From assembly GCF_024970185.1 (NCBI RefSeq), contig NZ_CP103965.1, positions 3,654,001 to 3,718,000 of the forward strand: DNA of 64,000 bases, in the 5' to 3' direction. Under the pieces are notes generated by a model. It did not search any database, was not told the origin of the DNA, and saw only the letters and a program-made list of their open reading frames with translations. Shown piece after piece: positions 27,615 through 37,388 of the stretch (position 1 is the first letter of the stretch; each line of letters opens with the position of its first letter). The stretch comes from Pseudomonas sp. N3-W (GTDB taxonomy: Bacteria > Pseudomonadota > Gammaproteobacteria > Pseudomonadales > Pseudomonadaceae). Both the position numbers and the translations under genes were made by a program.

Positions 27615-28316
27615 TCAGCATTCCCACTCGGAGCGGCTGAACAGATAACCCTTGCCCCACACGGTCTTGATCTTGCGCGCTTCGCCGGCGTGGTCGTCGA
27701 ACTTGCGCCGCAGCTTGGAGATTGCCACGTCCACCGAACGGTCGGTGCCGTTGAATTCGATCCCGCGCAGACGTTGCAGAATCTGGTCGCGGCTCAGCAC
27801 TTCACCGGCATGCCGGGCCAGCACCACCAGCAGGTTGTACTCGCCGCTGGACAGCTCCACCAGTTGCTCGCGCCAGGTCACGGTGCGTTCGGACAAGTCG
27901 ATGCACAGGTTGCCCATCAGGATCCGGTCGTTGGCGGTCAGCGGTTCGCTGAGGCTGCTGCGGCGCAACAAGGTACGCACGCGGGCCAGCAGCACCCGTG
28001 GCTCGCAGGGTTTGGTGACGTAGTCGTCGGCACCCATTTCCAGGCCCAGCACTTGATCATGGCTGTCGTCACGGGCAGTGAGCATCAGGATTGGCAGCGT
28101 TGCCGAATCCGCACGCAGCAGGCGGCAGACTTGCAGACCGTCGAGGCCCGGCAACATCAGGTCGAGGATCACCAGGTCCGGCGGATTGACCCGGGCGCGT
28201 TCACGCACGTGATCGCCACGGCTGATCACACTGACGCAGTAGCCGTTGCGTTCCAGGTAGCTGGCGATCAGTTCGGAGAGCGCGGTGTCGTCTTCGACCA
28301 GGAGGATGTTGGGCAT
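27615..28316 (-). CDS. OmpR-family response regulator (RstA-like)
   Basis: The protein has 233 residues from ATG 28316; the frame stays open upstream through a REPIN, but the receiver domain begins exactly here (MPNILLVEDD). The acidic pocket is ED-D, with the phosphoacceptor D52 in LVILDLMLPG and the conserved lysine K102 in YVTKPCEP. The C-terminal winged helix (about 135-233) includes LSSGEYNLLVVLARH and IKTVWGKGYLF. It pairs with the adjacent kinase, and the operon is divergent from an RND adaptor gene. The 294-bp divergent region holds a REPIN and the promoters. Confidence 0.92.
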   Translation of the reverse strand: MPNILLVEDDTALSELIASYLERNGYCVSVISRGDHVRERARVNPPDLVILDLMLPGLDGLQVCRLLRADSATLPILMLTARDDSHDQVLGLEMGADDYVTKPCEPRVLLARVRTLLRRSSLSEPLTANDRILMGNLCIDLSERTVTWREQLVELSSGEYNLLVVLARHAGEVLSRDQILQRLRGIEFNGTDRSVDVAISKLRRKFDDHAGEARKIKTVWGKGYLFSRSEWEC

Positions 28317-28358
28317 GGGGGGTGTTTCCAGAGAGTGCGGTGGCGACTGGCAGGGCCT

Positions 28359-28450
28359 CATCGCGAGCAAGCTCGCTCCCACAGGGTTTGAGGTGATCAC
28401 ACATTTGGTGAACACCACCGCCCACTGTGGGAGCGAGCTTGCTGGCGATA
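28359..28450. repeat. Intergenic REPIN
   Basis: CATCGCGAGCAAGCTCGCTC plus CCACAGG and the inverted copy ACTGTGGGAGCGAGCTTGCT plus GGCGATA flank about 40 bp. It lies between the response regulator start and the RND adaptor start. Confidence 0.9.
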
Positions 28451-28610
28451 GCAATCTATCAGGCGCAATAAAAATCAAGGAGTGAAGGATATACGCCCTC
28501 ACTCGTCTTCGAGTAAAACCCTTACACAATTTCACACAGCGCCTACAAAGCTTAACCGCTACCCTCGCCCCCTCCCCGTAGGATGCCGGGGTCATTATTG
28601 GGGTATTCAC

Positions 28611-29768
28611 ATGTCAAAGAATCTGCTTGCCACGCTCAGCCTGATGGTTCTGGCCTTGACGCTGAGCGCCTGTGACAAGTCCTCGACCGCCGAGGAAAAG
28701 GCGCCCCTGGCCACCGTGCGCATCGAAACCATAGAGGCCCGGCCCCTGACCATCAACAGCGAATTGAGCGGGCGGATTGCCGCGCCGCGTATCGCCGAAG
28801 TCCGCGCCCGGGTAGCCGGCGTCGTGCTGCAACGCACCTTCCATGAAGGCAGCGACGTAAAAAAGGGCGATGTGCTGTTTCGCATCGACCCGGCGCCGTT
28901 CAAGGCTGACCTGGACAGCGCCCAGGCGGCCTTGCGCAAGGCCGAGGCCAATGCGTATCAGGCGAAGTTGCAGGAGCAGCGTTATTCGCAGTTGATCGAA
29001 GGCAATGCCGTCAGCGGCCAGGACTACGACAACGCCCGCGCCAGCGTCCGGCAAACCGCCGCCGACGTGGCGGCCAATAAAGCCGCCGTGGAACGGGCGA
29101 AGCTGAACCTCGGTTACGCCACCGTCACCGCGCCGATTTCCGGGCGCGTGGGCCGAGCGCTGGTCACCGAAGGCGCGCTGGTTGGCCAGAACGAAACCAC
29201 GCCGCTGGCGCTGATCCAGCAGTTGAACCCGATCCATGCCGACCTGACCCAGTCGACTCGCGAACTCAACGACCTGCGCCGCGCGTTCCGCTCCGGCCAG
29301 TTGCAACAGGTCGGTCAGGACCAGGCCAAAGCCACGCTGATTCAGGACGATGGCAGCCTGTACCCGCTGCCGGGCAAGCTGCTGTTCGCCGACATCAGTG
29401 TCGATCCGGGCACCGGCCAGATCATCCTGCGCAGCGAGTTCCCCAACCCGGACCTCGACCTGCTGCCCGGCAGCTTTGTGCGGGTGCGACTAGAGCAAGC
29501 GGTGAACCGCGAAGGCATCAGCGTGCCGCAACGGGCCATTTCCCGTGACAGCGCCGGCATCGCCCACGTGCTGTTGCTCGACAGCGAGCAACGGGTCGGC
29601 TTGCAGCCGGTCGAGCTGGGCGCGGTGCAGAACGATCGCTGGATCATCAACGGCGGCCTCAAGTCCGGCGACCGCATCGTCGTCGAGGGTTTGCAGCACG
29701 CCAAGCCCGGCGAAAAAGTCCAGATCGACGACACCCCTCTTCCCCTCGCCCAGACTTCCGGGCAGTAA
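28611..29768 (+). CDS. RND efflux periplasmic adaptor (membrane fusion protein)
   Basis: The protein has 385 residues from ATG 28611. It has a lipoprotein signal with lipobox LTLSAC (acylated cysteine at residue 21). The lipoyl/biotinyl half-motifs RVAGVVLQRTFHEGSDVKKG and ATVTAPISGRVG flank a helical hairpin (about residues 100-170), as in AcrA/MexA. A beta-barrel and membrane-proximal domain follow. It connects the RND pump encoded 15 bp downstream to an outer-membrane channel. No outer-membrane factor gene follows, so a TolC/OprM-type channel from elsewhere is required. The RstAB-like system is divergent. Confidence 0.92.
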   Translation: MSKNLLATLSLMVLALTLSACDKSSTAEEKAPLATVRIETIEARPLTINSELSGRIAAPRIAEVRARVAGVVLQRTFHEGSDVKKGDVLFRIDPAPFKADLDSAQAALRKAEANAYQAKLQEQRYSQLIEGNAVSGQDYDNARASVRQTAADVAANKAAVERAKLNLGYATVTAPISGRVGRALVTEGALVGQNETTPLALIQQLNPIHADLTQSTRELNDLRRAFRSGQLQQVGQDQAKATLIQDDGSLYPLPGKLLFADISVDPGTGQIILRSEFPNPDLDLLPGSFVRVRLEQAVNREGISVPQRAISRDSAGIAHVLLLDSEQRVGLQPVELGAVQNDRWIINGGLKSGDRIVVEGLQHAKPGEKVQIDDTPLPLAQTSGQ

Positions 29769-29783
29769 GCAGGACGCATTTTT

Positions 29784-32700
29784 ATGCCGCAGTTCTTTAT
29801 CGACCGCCCGGTGTTCGCCTGGGTCGTCGCCCTGTTCATCCTGCTGGCCGGCGCCTTGGCCATCCCGCAGTTGCCGGTGGCGCAGTACCCCGATGTCGCG
29901 CCGCCGCAGATCGAAATCTATGCCGTGTACCCAGGCGCCTCGGCGCAGACCGTGGACGAAAGCGTGGTCAGCCTGATCGAGGAAGAACTCAACGGCGCCG
30001 ATCACCTGTTGTATTTCGAATCCCAGAGCAGCCTCGGCAGCGCCACGATCAAGGCCACGTTCCAGCCGGGTACCAACCCGGAAATGGCCCAGGTGGATGT
30101 GCAAAACCGCCTGAAAGTGGTGGAGTCACGCCTGCCGCAAGCAGTAAATCAGCAGGGTTTGCAGGTGGAGAAAGTCTCCTCCGGCTTCCTGCTGCTGATC
30201 ACCCTCACCTCCAGCGACGGCAAGCTCGACGACGTGGCGCTCAGCGACTACCTGGCGCGCAACGTGATGAACGAAATCAAGCGTCTGGACGGCGTCGGCA
30301 AGGCGCAGCTGTATGGCGCCGAACGGGCGATGCGGATCTGGATCGACCCGCGCAAGCTGATCGGTTTCAACCTGACCCCGGCTGACGTGAATGCCGCCAT
30401 CGTCGCGCAGAACGCGCAGGTGTCGGCGGGCAGCATCGGCGATCTGCCGACCCGCAGCACCCAGGAAATCACAGCAACCATTCTGGTCAAGGGCCAGTTG
30501 TCGACGCCTGAAGAGTTCGCCGACATCGTGCTCAAGGCCAACCCCGACGGTTCCACCGTGCGCATCGGCGACGTGGCGCGGGTGGAGATCGGCAGCCAGG
30601 ACTACCAGTTCGGCACCCGTCTGAACGGCAAGCCATCCACCGCCGTCAGCGTGCAGCTGGCGCCGGGGGCCAATGCTCTCAGCACCGCAACGCTGGTGCG
30701 GGCGAAGATGGACGAGCTGGCGCGCTACTTCCCGGCGGGCGTGGAATACAAGATCCCGTACGACACCTCGCCGTTCGTCAAAGTCTCGATCACCAAAGTG
30801 GTGTACACCCTCGGTGAGGCGATGCTGCTGGTGTTTGCGGTGATGTTCCTGTTCCTGCAGAACATCCGCTACACGCTGATCCCGACACTGGTGGTGCCGG
30901 TGGCGCTGATGGGCACCTTTGCGACCATGCTCGCGCTGGGTTTTTCGATCAACGTGCTGACCATGTTCGGCATGGTGCTGGCCATCGGCATTCTGGTGGA
31001 CGACGCCATTGTGGTGGTGGAGAACGTCGAGCGGATCATGGTCAGCGAGGGCCTGTCGCCCAAAGAGGCCACGCGCAAGGCCATGAAGCAGATCACTGGC
31101 GCGATCATCGGTATCACCCTGGTACTGGTGGCGGTGTTCATCCCGATGGCGTTCATGCAGGGCTCGGTCGGGGTGATTTACCGCCAGTTCTCCCTGTCGA
31201 TGGCCACCTCGATCCTGTTCTCGGCGTTCCTCGCCCTGACCTTGACCCCGGCGCTGTGTGCAACGCTGCTCAAGCCTATTGCCAAGGGCGAACATCACGA
31301 AAAAGGCGGTTTCTTCGGCTGGTTCAACCGCCGCTTCGAGCAATTGACCGTGCGTTATCAGGGCTGGGTCGCCTATGCGCTGAAGCGCACCGGGCGATAT
31401 CTGTTGATCTACGGCGTGCTGTTGATCGGTCTGGGCGTGTGCTTCAGCCGTCTGCCCTCCTCGTTTCTGCCGGTGGAAGATCAGGGTTACACCATCACCG
31501 ACATCCAGCTGCCACCGGGCGCGAGCAAGAACCGCACGGTGCAGGTGGTGGAACAGATCGAAGCGCACAACGCCAAGGAACCGGGCGTGGGCGATACCAC
31601 GGCCATTCTCGGCTTCAGCTTCTCCGGCAGCGGGCAGAACGCCGCACTGGCGTTCACCACGCTCAAGGACTGGTCGCAGCGCGGGCACGATGATTCGGCC
31701 AGTTCAATTGCCGACCGGGCGAACGCCGCCCTGAGCCAGATCAAGGACGCCATGGTCTTCTCTGTGCTGCCGCCTCCAGTCGATGGCCTGGGCACCTCCA
31801 GCGGTTTCGAGTTCCGCTTGCAGGATCGCGGCGGCCTCGGCCATGCCACGCTCATGGCGGCACGCGAGCAACTGCTGGCCGCTGCCGAGAAAAGTCCGGT
31901 CCTGACGAATGTACGCGAAAGCGCCCTGGCCGAAGCGCCGCAGGTGCAGCTTGAAGTGGACCGTAAACAGGCCAACGCCCTGGGCATTTCCTTTGCCGAC
32001 ATTGGCAACGTGCTGTCGACGGCGGTCGGTTCCAGCTACATCAACGACTTCCCCAATCAGGGGCGGATGCAGCGGGTGGTGGTGCAAGCCGAAGGCGATC
32101 AGCGCAGCCAGGTGGCTGACCTGCTGAAAATTCACGTACGCAACAACGCCGGAAAAATGGTGCCGCTGTCGGCATTCGTCCAGGCCAAATGGACGCAGGG
32201 CCCGGCGCAACTGACCCGCTACAACGGCTATCCGGCGATCAGCATTTCCGGTGAACCGGCCCCCGGCCACAGTACCGGTGAAGCCATGGCGGAAATCGAA
32301 CGACTGGTGGCGCAAGGGCCGGCGGGATTGGGCCAGGAATGGACCGGGTTGTCGCTGCAAGAGCGGCTGTCCGGCAGTCAGGCGCCGATCCTGCTGGGCC
32401 TGTCGCTGCTGATCGTGTTCCTGTGCCTGGCGGCGCTGTATGAGAGCTGGTCGATTCCGACCTCGGTGCTGCTGGTGGTGCCACTGGGTGTACTCGGTGC
32501 AGTGCTGGCGGTGACGTTGCGCGGGATGCCCAACGACGTGTTCTTCAAGGTCGGGCTGATCACCATCATCGGTTTGTCGGCGAAGAACGCGATCCTGATC
32601 ATCGAGTTCGCCAAGAGCCTGTATGACGAAGGCCACGACCTGATCGATGCGACCCTGCAAGCGGCACGCCTGCGCTTGCGGCCGATCGTGATGACGTCGC

Positions 32701-32882
32701 TGGCGTTCATCCTCGGCGTGGTGCCGCTGGCGATTGCCACGGGCGCCAGCTCGGCGAGCCAGCAGGCCATCGGCACCGGGGTGATCGGCGGGATGATCAC
32801 CGCGACACTGGCGGTGCTGTTTGTGCCGGTGTTCTTTGTGGTGGTGATGAAACTGGTGGGCAAGCGCCACAAGAACCTCTGA
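29784..32882 (+). CDS. RND family multidrug efflux permease (HAE1, AcrB/MexB type)
   Basis: The protein has 1032 residues, the standard length for HAE1 pumps. It begins with the conserved [20 protein letters not shown]. The proton-relay aspartate pair is visible in [17 protein letters not shown], and the TM10 region block [20 protein letters not shown] carries the conserved lysine. Two large periplasmic loops with AcrB-like porter motifs are present. It exports hydrophobic or amphiphilic compounds by proton antiport across the inner membrane. It forms an operon with the adaptor. Specific substrates cannot be read from sequence. Confidence 0.94.
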   Translation: MPQFFIDRPVFAWVVALFILLAGALAIPQLPVAQYPDVAPPQIEIYAVYPGASAQTVDESVVSLIEEELNGADHLLYFESQSSLGSATIKATFQPGTNPEMAQVDVQNRLKVVESRLPQAVNQQGLQVEKVSSGFLLLITLTSSDGKLDDVALSDYLARNVMNEIKRLDGVGKAQLYGAERAMRIWIDPRKLIGFNLTPADVNAAIVAQNAQVSAGSIGDLPTRSTQEITATILVKGQLSTPEEFADIVLKANPDGSTVRIGDVARVEIGSQDYQFGTRLNGKPSTAVSVQLAPGANALSTATLVRAKMDELARYFPAGVEYKIPYDTSPFVKVSITKVVYTLGEAMLLVFAVMFLFLQNIRYTLIPTLVVPVALMGTFATMLALGFSINVLTMFGMVLAIGILVDDAIVVVENVERIMVSEGLSPKEATRKAMKQITGAIIGITLVLVAVFIPMAFMQGSVGVIYRQFSLSMATSILFSAFLALTLTPALCATLLKPIAKGEHHEKGGFFGWFNRRFEQLTVRYQGWVAYALKRTGRYLLIYGVLLIGLGVCFSRLPSSFLPVEDQGYTITDIQLPPGASKNRTVQVVEQIEAHNAKEPGVGDTTAILGFSFSGSGQNAALAFTTLKDWSQRGHDDSASSIADRANAALSQIKDAMVFSVLPPPVDGLGTSSGFEFRLQDRGGLGHATLMAAREQLLAAAEKSPVLTNVRESALAEAPQVQLEVDRKQANALGISFADIGNVLSTAVGSSYINDFPNQGRMQRVVVQAEGDQRSQVADLLKIHVRNNAGKMVPLSAFVQAKWTQGPAQLTRYNGYPAISISGEPAPGHSTGEAMAEIERLVAQGPAGLGQEWTGLSLQERLSGSQAPILLGLSLLIVFLCLAALYESWSIPTSVLLVVPLGVLGAVLAVTLRGMPNDVFFKVGLITIIGLSAKNAILIIEFAKSLYDEGHDLIDATLQAARLRLRPIVMTSLAFILGVVPLAIATGASSASQQAIGTGVIGGMITATLAVLFVPVFFVVVMKLVGKRHKNL

Positions 32883-32898
32883 CCCAACAGGGTTCCCA

Positions 32899-32983
32899 TG
32901 TGGGAGCGAGCTTGTGTGGCGAGGGGATTTAGCGGTGCGGCGCTCCGCTAGATCCCCTCACCACAAAAGTCTTCTCCCACAGG
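32899..32983. repeat. Composite REP-like inverted repeat
   Basis: An outer pair (TGTGGGAGCGAGCTTG and CTTCTCCCACAGG) encloses an inner inverted repeat (TGTGGCGAGGGGAT with GATCCCCTCACCACA). The inner part resembles the second REP-like family at 21486-21578. It follows the RND permease gene and may serve as its 3' barrier. Confidence 0.8.
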
Positions 32984-33066
32984 GGGATATCATCGTTTCC
33001 CCGGGTGTGGTCACACCACACCCCCTTGGGCTAAGGTGTGGCAACACCCTGACTCATCGAGCCGCC

Positions 33067-33708
33067 ATGCCCTTCCTCGCCCGCACCCACCCTCGCCTGT
33101 CCGCCGCCACCGTTCTCGGTCTCGGCGTCGGCATCCTGGTACCCGCCGACACGCTGATCAGCAAAATCCTCATCGGCTGGAACGCCGGGGTCTGGACGTA
33201 TCTGGTGTTGATGCTCTGGCTGACCATCCGCGCCAAGGCGCCGGACGTGAAGCGCATCGCCGAGGTCGAGGACGAAAATGCCGGGCTGGTGTTGTTCGTG
33301 GTGTGTATTGCGGCCTTGGCCAGTCTGGCGACCATCACCCTGGAACTGGTCGGCACCAAAGACCTGGACACCACCCACAAGCTGCTGCACTACGGGTTTA
33401 CCGCTGCGACGGTGATCGGCTCCTGGCTGTTGATCGGGATGATTTTCAGCGTGCACTACGCCCGGCTGTTCTACACCTGGAACGGCAAGGAACCGGCGCT
33501 GCGCTTCGCCGAAGGCCTGACCACGCCCAACTACTGGGACTTCCTGTATTTCTCGTTCACCATCGGTGTGGCGGTGCAGACGGCGGATGTCGGCGTGGGC
33601 ACCCGCACCATGCGCAAGATTGTGCTGGCGCAATCGCTGATCGGCTTTCTGTTCAACACGGCGATTCTCGGCTTTTCAATCAATATCGCGGCGGGGCTGT
33701 TCGGCTGA
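33067..33708 (+). CDS. DUF1345 family membrane protein
   Basis: The protein has 213 residues from ATG 33067 (the frame is open further upstream through the repeat). Five hydrophobic segments are visible, for example [52 protein letters not shown] and [22 protein letters not shown]. The block [23 protein letters not shown] is diagnostic of DUF1345. It is an integral inner-membrane protein of unknown function. It lies alone between the RND operon and an AraC regulator gene in the same direction. Confidence 0.87.
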   Translation: MPFLARTHPRLSAATVLGLGVGILVPADTLISKILIGWNAGVWTYLVLMLWLTIRAKAPDVKRIAEVEDENAGLVLFVVCIAALASLATITLELVGTKDLDTTHKLLHYGFTAATVIGSWLLIGMIFSVHYARLFYTWNGKEPALRFAEGLTTPNYWDFLYFSFTIGVAVQTADVGVGTRTMRKIVLAQSLIGFLFNTAILGFSINIAAGLFG

Positions 33709-33784
33709 TGGCTGCACAAATCTTCTAGAAGATGATCACGGGACGGGCGTCAAATACACCGGCCAACCGCTGCGCAGGTGCTGC

Positions 33785-34624
33785 ATGACCACTCACAACT
33801 GGATCGACCTGAACCAGGACGCCGACACCGGCATCGAGACCCTGCGCGCGCACTTCAAAGGCCACGCCTACGACCCGCACTGGCACGACAGTTATCTGGT
33901 GGGCGTCACCGAACAGGGCGTGCAGCAGTTCAATTGCCGTCGGGCCAAATATCACAGCACGCCGGGCAAGGTGTTTTTGCTGGAGCCGGGCGACATTCAC
34001 GACGGCGACGCACCCACCGAGTTCGGTTTCACCTACCGCATGCTGTACCTCGACCCCCAGTGGCTGGAGCGGGAACTGAGTGCCCTGTTCGAAGAAGCGC
34101 CGCCGAGCAGCCAGTTGAGTGTTGCCAACATCCTGACCACCGACCCGCGACTGGCCACCGCCACCAGCCTGGCCTTCCAGAGCTTGCATGGCGGTGAACT
34201 GAAAATCGTCCGCCAGAGTGCCCTCGACGGCTTGCTGGAACAACTGACCCGGCACCTGCGCTGGCGCACCCGCCAGGGCGAAGACCCGCGCCTGCCATTG
34301 GTGGCGCACAGGGCGCGGGAATTTCTGCACGCCAACGCCCACCTCGACATCGGACTCGATCAACTGGCGGCGGCCACCGGGGTGGATCGCTTCCGCCTGA
34401 GCCGCGCCTTCAAGGCCGCTTACGGACTGGCGCCCCACGCCTATCTGGTGCAACTGCGTCTGTCCAAGGCCCGGCGCCTGCTTGCCGGCGGCCTGCAACC
34501 GGCGGCAGTGGCCATGGAATTGGGCTTTGCCGATCAGAGTCATCTTGGGCGCTGGTTCGTTCGCGCTTATGGCATGACGCCGGCGATGTACCGCAAGCGT
34601 TGCTCAAATCTTCCAGACAGCTGA
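33785..34624 (+). CDS. AraC family transcriptional regulator (cupin sensor)
   Basis: The protein has 279 residues from ATG 33785. The N-terminal arabinose-binding-like cupin (AYDPHWHDSYLVGVTEQGVQ, then LLEPGDIHDGDAPTEF) occupies about residues 20-110. The AraC double helix-turn-helix lies at about residues 180-275: LDQLAAATGVDRFRLSRAFK and AVAMELGFADQSHLGRWF. A LysE-type exporter gene follows 52 bp downstream, a frequent pairing, so it probably regulates that exporter. The effector is unknown. Confidence 0.9.
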   Translation: MTTHNWIDLNQDADTGIETLRAHFKGHAYDPHWHDSYLVGVTEQGVQQFNCRRAKYHSTPGKVFLLEPGDIHDGDAPTEFGFTYRMLYLDPQWLERELSALFEEAPPSSQLSVANILTTDPRLATATSLAFQSLHGGELKIVRQSALDGLLEQLTRHLRWRTRQGEDPRLPLVAHRAREFLHANAHLDIGLDQLAAATGVDRFRLSRAFKAAYGLAPHAYLVQLRLSKARRLLAGGLQPAAVAMELGFADQSHLGRWFVRAYGMTPAMYRKRCSNLPDS

Positions 34625-34676
34625 GCGCCACGACCGGGAAGATCGGGTCATTGATCTTCACTGGAGTTTGCCTGCG

Positions 34677-35285
34677 ATGCTGTCCTCTTTCCCGACGTTG
34701 CTGCCTTTTCTGCTGTTCGCCATGGTCGCTTCGATCACCCCCGGCCCGACCAATATCCTGATATTGAGCAACAGCGCCCGCTACGGCCTGGCGGCGGCGG
34801 TGCCGATCATCTTTGGCGCCTGTGCCAGTGCGGCCATCCTGGTGTTGCTGGTGGGCAGCGGCGCAGGCTCCTGGCTGACCTCGCTGCCCGGGGTGCAAGC
34901 GACGATGCAATGGGGCGGCGTGGCCTGGCTCAGTTATCTGGCGTGGCGGATTTTTCGCGCGCCGGCCGAGGCCATCAGTGCTCGGGACAATCAGCCCAGG
35001 CTCAGCATGGCGGGCGCCGCCGGCCTGCAATGGATCAACCCGAAAACCTGGATGATGGCGCTGGTGGTGGTCAGCGTTTTCGCCGGAGCTGGCGAGCAGC
35101 GTCTGCTGCACGTGGCATCGCTGTCGCTGGTATTTTTCCTGATCTCCCTGCCCTGCCTTGGCGTCTGGGCCTTGCTCGGCGCCGGCTCCGCGCGCTGGTT
35201 GCACTCGCCCAAGGCGATGCAACGCTTCAACCGGTTGATGGCCCTGCTGTTGCTGGTATCGGCCTGGGCCAGCCTGTGGGTTTGA
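34677..35285 (+). CDS. LysE/RhtB family amino-acid exporter
   Basis: The protein has 202 residues from ATG 34677, with TGGAG at 34662-34666. About six membrane segments are present. The family signature near the N-terminus is MVASITPGPTNILIL, and SWLTSLPGVQATMQWGGVAWLSYLAWR matches the second conserved region. It exports amino acids or related small molecules across the inner membrane. Its gene follows an AraC-type regulator that likely controls it. The exact cargo is not predictable. Confidence 0.9.
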   Translation: MLSSFPTLLPFLLFAMVASITPGPTNILILSNSARYGLAAAVPIIFGACASAAILVLLVGSGAGSWLTSLPGVQATMQWGGVAWLSYLAWRIFRAPAEAISARDNQPRLSMAGAAGLQWINPKTWMMALVVVSVFAGAGEQRLLHVASLSLVFFLISLPCLGVWALLGAGSARWLHSPKAMQRFNRLMALLLLVSAWASLWV

Positions 35286-35357
35286 TTGCCTTTGGTCGTT
35301 AGTCGACTACTCGGTCTTGAGCATTCACTTGACGGCGGATTTGTTTTTAGTGTTTCC

Positions 35358-35371
35358 TGAAACCGGTTTCA
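35358..35371. promoter_or_regulatory. PtxS operator upstream of ptxS
   Basis: TGAAACCGGTTTCA is a perfect palindrome identical to the operator established for PtxS in pseudomonads. It lies about 54 bp before the ptxS start and indicates autorepression that is relieved by 2-ketogluconate. Confidence 0.92.
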
Positions 35372-35424
35372 GCGTGTGAGTCATGACGCCAAACCCGATA
35401 AATCCAATAAGAAGGTCTGCCACC

Positions 35425-36450
35425 GTGAACACCTTTTCCGCCGCCCAGCGTAGCCGCGTGACCATGCTTGATGTCGCCGAACGCGCCGGCGTTTCCAAGG
35501 CCAGCGTCTCGCGTTTCATCGGCGACGACCGCGCCCTGCTCTCCGAGGCCATCGCCCTGCGCATCGAGCAGGCGATCAATGAACTGGGCTACCGCCCCAA
35601 CCAGATGGCCCGCGGCCTGAAACGCGGGCGTACCCGCCTGATCGGCATGCTGGTGGCCGATATCCGCAACCCCTATTCGATTGCCGTGATGCATGGTGTG
35701 GAAACCGCCTGCCGTCAGCACGGCTACAGCCTGGTGGTGTGCAACACCGACCGTGACGACGAACAGGAACGCCAGCACCTGGCGCTGTTGCGCTCGTACA
35801 ACATCGAAGGCCTGATCGTGAATACCCTGGGCCATCACCGTGACGAACTGCGCGAACTGCACCGGGAAATGCCCATGGTGCTGGTGGATCGCAAGGTCGA
35901 TCAGCTGGACAGCGATCTGGTGGGACTGGACAACCCGGCCGCGGTCGAGATGGCGCTCAGTCACCTTGAGGAACGGGGCTATCGGGATGTGCTGCTGGTG
36001 ACCGAGCCGTTTGATGGCACCAGCTCGCGGATCGAGCGGGTCGGTGCTTTCAAGGCGCAAATCGAGCAGCGTCCGGCGCTGCGCGGCGCGGTGCTGGACA
36101 CCGGCAGCGATCTGACCCGACACCTGAAAACCTTTCTGGCAGATACCGGTCATGGGCCGAAAGCGCTGTTCTGTGCCAACGGGATCGCCGCATTGGCCAG
36201 CACCCATGCGTTGCGTGAGTTGCAGTGCAAACTGTTTGAGGATGTCGGGCTGATCGCCCTGGATGATCTGGATTGGTATCCGTTGGTGGGCAGCGGGATT
36301 ACCGCGCTGGCGCAGCCGACGGCGCAGATTGGCGCCAGTGCGTTTGAGTGTCTGCTCAGGCGCTTGCGAGGGGATGAGGGGCCGGTGCGGACGCTGGATT
36401 TTGCCGCGCAGTTGATTGTTCGAGGTTCAACCGTTGGGGATTTGCGGTGA
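35425..36450 (+). CDS. ptxS: LacI family regulator PtxS
   Basis: The protein has 341 residues. I choose GTG 35425 because GAAGG at 35411-35415 precedes it and the DNA-binding domain then begins close to the N-terminus (VTMLDVAERAGVSKASVSRF, about residues 13-32). The hinge (YRPNQMARGLKRGRT) and periplasmic-binding-protein-like effector domain follow. The identity is supported by the adjacent kguE-kguK-kguT-kguD genes and two copies of the known PtxS operator (35358-35371 and 36579-36592). PtxS represses 2-ketogluconate catabolism genes and its own gene and responds to 2-ketogluconate. Confidence 0.93.
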   Translation: MNTFSAAQRSRVTMLDVAERAGVSKASVSRFIGDDRALLSEAIALRIEQAINELGYRPNQMARGLKRGRTRLIGMLVADIRNPYSIAVMHGVETACRQHGYSLVVCNTDRDDEQERQHLALLRSYNIEGLIVNTLGHHRDELRELHREMPMVLVDRKVDQLDSDLVGLDNPAAVEMALSHLEERGYRDVLLVTEPFDGTSSRIERVGAFKAQIEQRPALRGAVLDTGSDLTRHLKTFLADTGHGPKALFCANGIAALASTHALRELQCKLFEDVGLIALDDLDWYPLVGSGITALAQPTAQIGASAFECLLRRLRGDEGPVRTLDFAAQLIVRGSTVGDLR

Positions 36451-36458
36451 CTGGAGTG

Positions 36459-36544
36459 GCCCTATCGCGAGCAAGCTCGCTCCCACAGGGGATTTTCAGC
36501 GCACATAAATCCCCTGTGGGAGCGAGCTTGCTCGCGATGGGGCC
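36459..36544. repeat. REPIN between ptxS and kguE
   Basis: GCCCTATCGCGAGCAAGCTC continues into GCTCCCACAGGGGAT. Its near-perfect inverted copy, from ATCCCCTGTGGGAGC to CGATGGGGC, closes the element around a spacer of only about 16 bp. It is the last REPIN seen in the window; none follows to 64 kb. Confidence 0.93.
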
Positions 36545-36578
36545 GGCAAGCCCACCAAACTATTTTTTTGAACAAAAA

Positions 36579-36592
36579 TGAAACCGGTTTCA
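36579..36592. promoter_or_regulatory. PtxS operator upstream of kguE
   Basis: This is a second exact copy of TGAAACCGGTTTCA. It ends at 36592, directly next to the ribosome site GAGG (36593-36596) and 13 bp before the kguE start, so bound PtxS would block transcription very late in the leader. Confidence 0.93.
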
Positions 36593-36605
36593 GAGGTAGA
36601 TAACA

Positions 36606-37388
36606 ATGAATAAACCACCCGTTTCCATCAGCCTGTCCAGCTACGGCGCCGATCTGGTTCGCCAGCGCGGCCAAGGCAGTTTCATCGAACTCCTTGCCGC
36701 CGCCGGCGCCACACGTATCGAATGGCGCGAAGAGTTGCTGACCACCGAAGACCCGGCGCAGCTGGCCGCCGACACTCAGGCCCACGGCCTGGAAAGCATC
36801 TATTCCTCGCCCACCGAGCTGTGGCTGGCCGGCCAGTCCAGGCTCAACCCGGAGCTGGCCGACGCCCTGCAACACGCCCAGGCGTTCGGGGCGAAATGGC
36901 TGAAAGTCTCGCTCGGCTATTTCACCGACAACAACGACCTCCAGGCCTTGGCCCGCCAATTGAGCCAGAGCCCGGTCCAGTTGCTGGTAGAAAACGACCA
37001 GACCTTGCACGGCGGCCGTCTCGAGCCGTTCCAGCGTTTCTTCAGCGCCATCGAACACCACAACCTGCCAGTCAGGATGACTTTCGACATCGGCAACTGG
37101 CAGTGGCAGGACCAGTGCGCCGCCAGCGCCGCACGTTTGCTGGGTCGCCATGTCGGTTACGTGCACTGCAAAGCCGTGACCCGTCGCGCTGACGGCAAGC
37201 GGGTGGCGATACCGCCGGGCGCCACGGACCTGCATGAGTGGGAACAACTGCTTCGGCACATGGCCCAAGGTGTCATGCGGGCGGCGGAGTACCCGCTGCA
37301 AGCCGAGGATCTGCTGCAACTGACGACCGACACCGTCGCCACCCTCGCCCACCTCGGTCAGTCCCGCCTGGAGAGTGCCCATGTCTGA
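36606..37388 (+). CDS. kguE: Sugar phosphate isomerase/epimerase KguE
   Basis: The protein has 260 residues. It is a TIM-barrel sugar isomerase/epimerase (xylose-isomerase-like AP2EC family), with acidic and histidine residues in LLVENDQTLHGG and RMTFDIGNWQWQD. In pseudomonads KguE is the first gene of the 2-ketogluconate utilisation operon. Its catalytic contribution is less well defined than that of KguK and KguD. It lies directly downstream of a PtxS operator, and its stop overlaps the kguK start. Confidence 0.9.
   Translation: MNKPPVSISLSSYGADLVRQRGQGSFIELLAAAGATRIEWREELLTTEDPAQLAADTQAHGLESIYSSPTELWLAGQSRLNPELADALQHAQAFGAKWLKVSLGYFTDNNDLQALARQLSQSPVQLLVENDQTLHGGRLEPFQRFFSAIEHHNLPVRMTFDIGNWQWQDQCAASAARLLGRHVGYVHCKAVTRRADGKRVAIPPGATDLHEWEQLLRHMAQGVMRAAEYPLQAEDLLQLTTDTVATLAHLGQSRLESAHV

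Noticed and set aside
28317..28610. Extended start of the response regulator at 28610
   Set aside because: The upstream frame runs through a REPIN and low-quality sequence. The receiver domain begins exactly at ATG 28316.
4878..36544. Repeated palindromic GTGGGAGC/GCTCCCAC units as a possible CRISPR array
   Set aside because: The repeats are inverted pairs scattered over 30 kb, not regularly spaced direct repeats with unique spacers. They are REP/REPIN elements.
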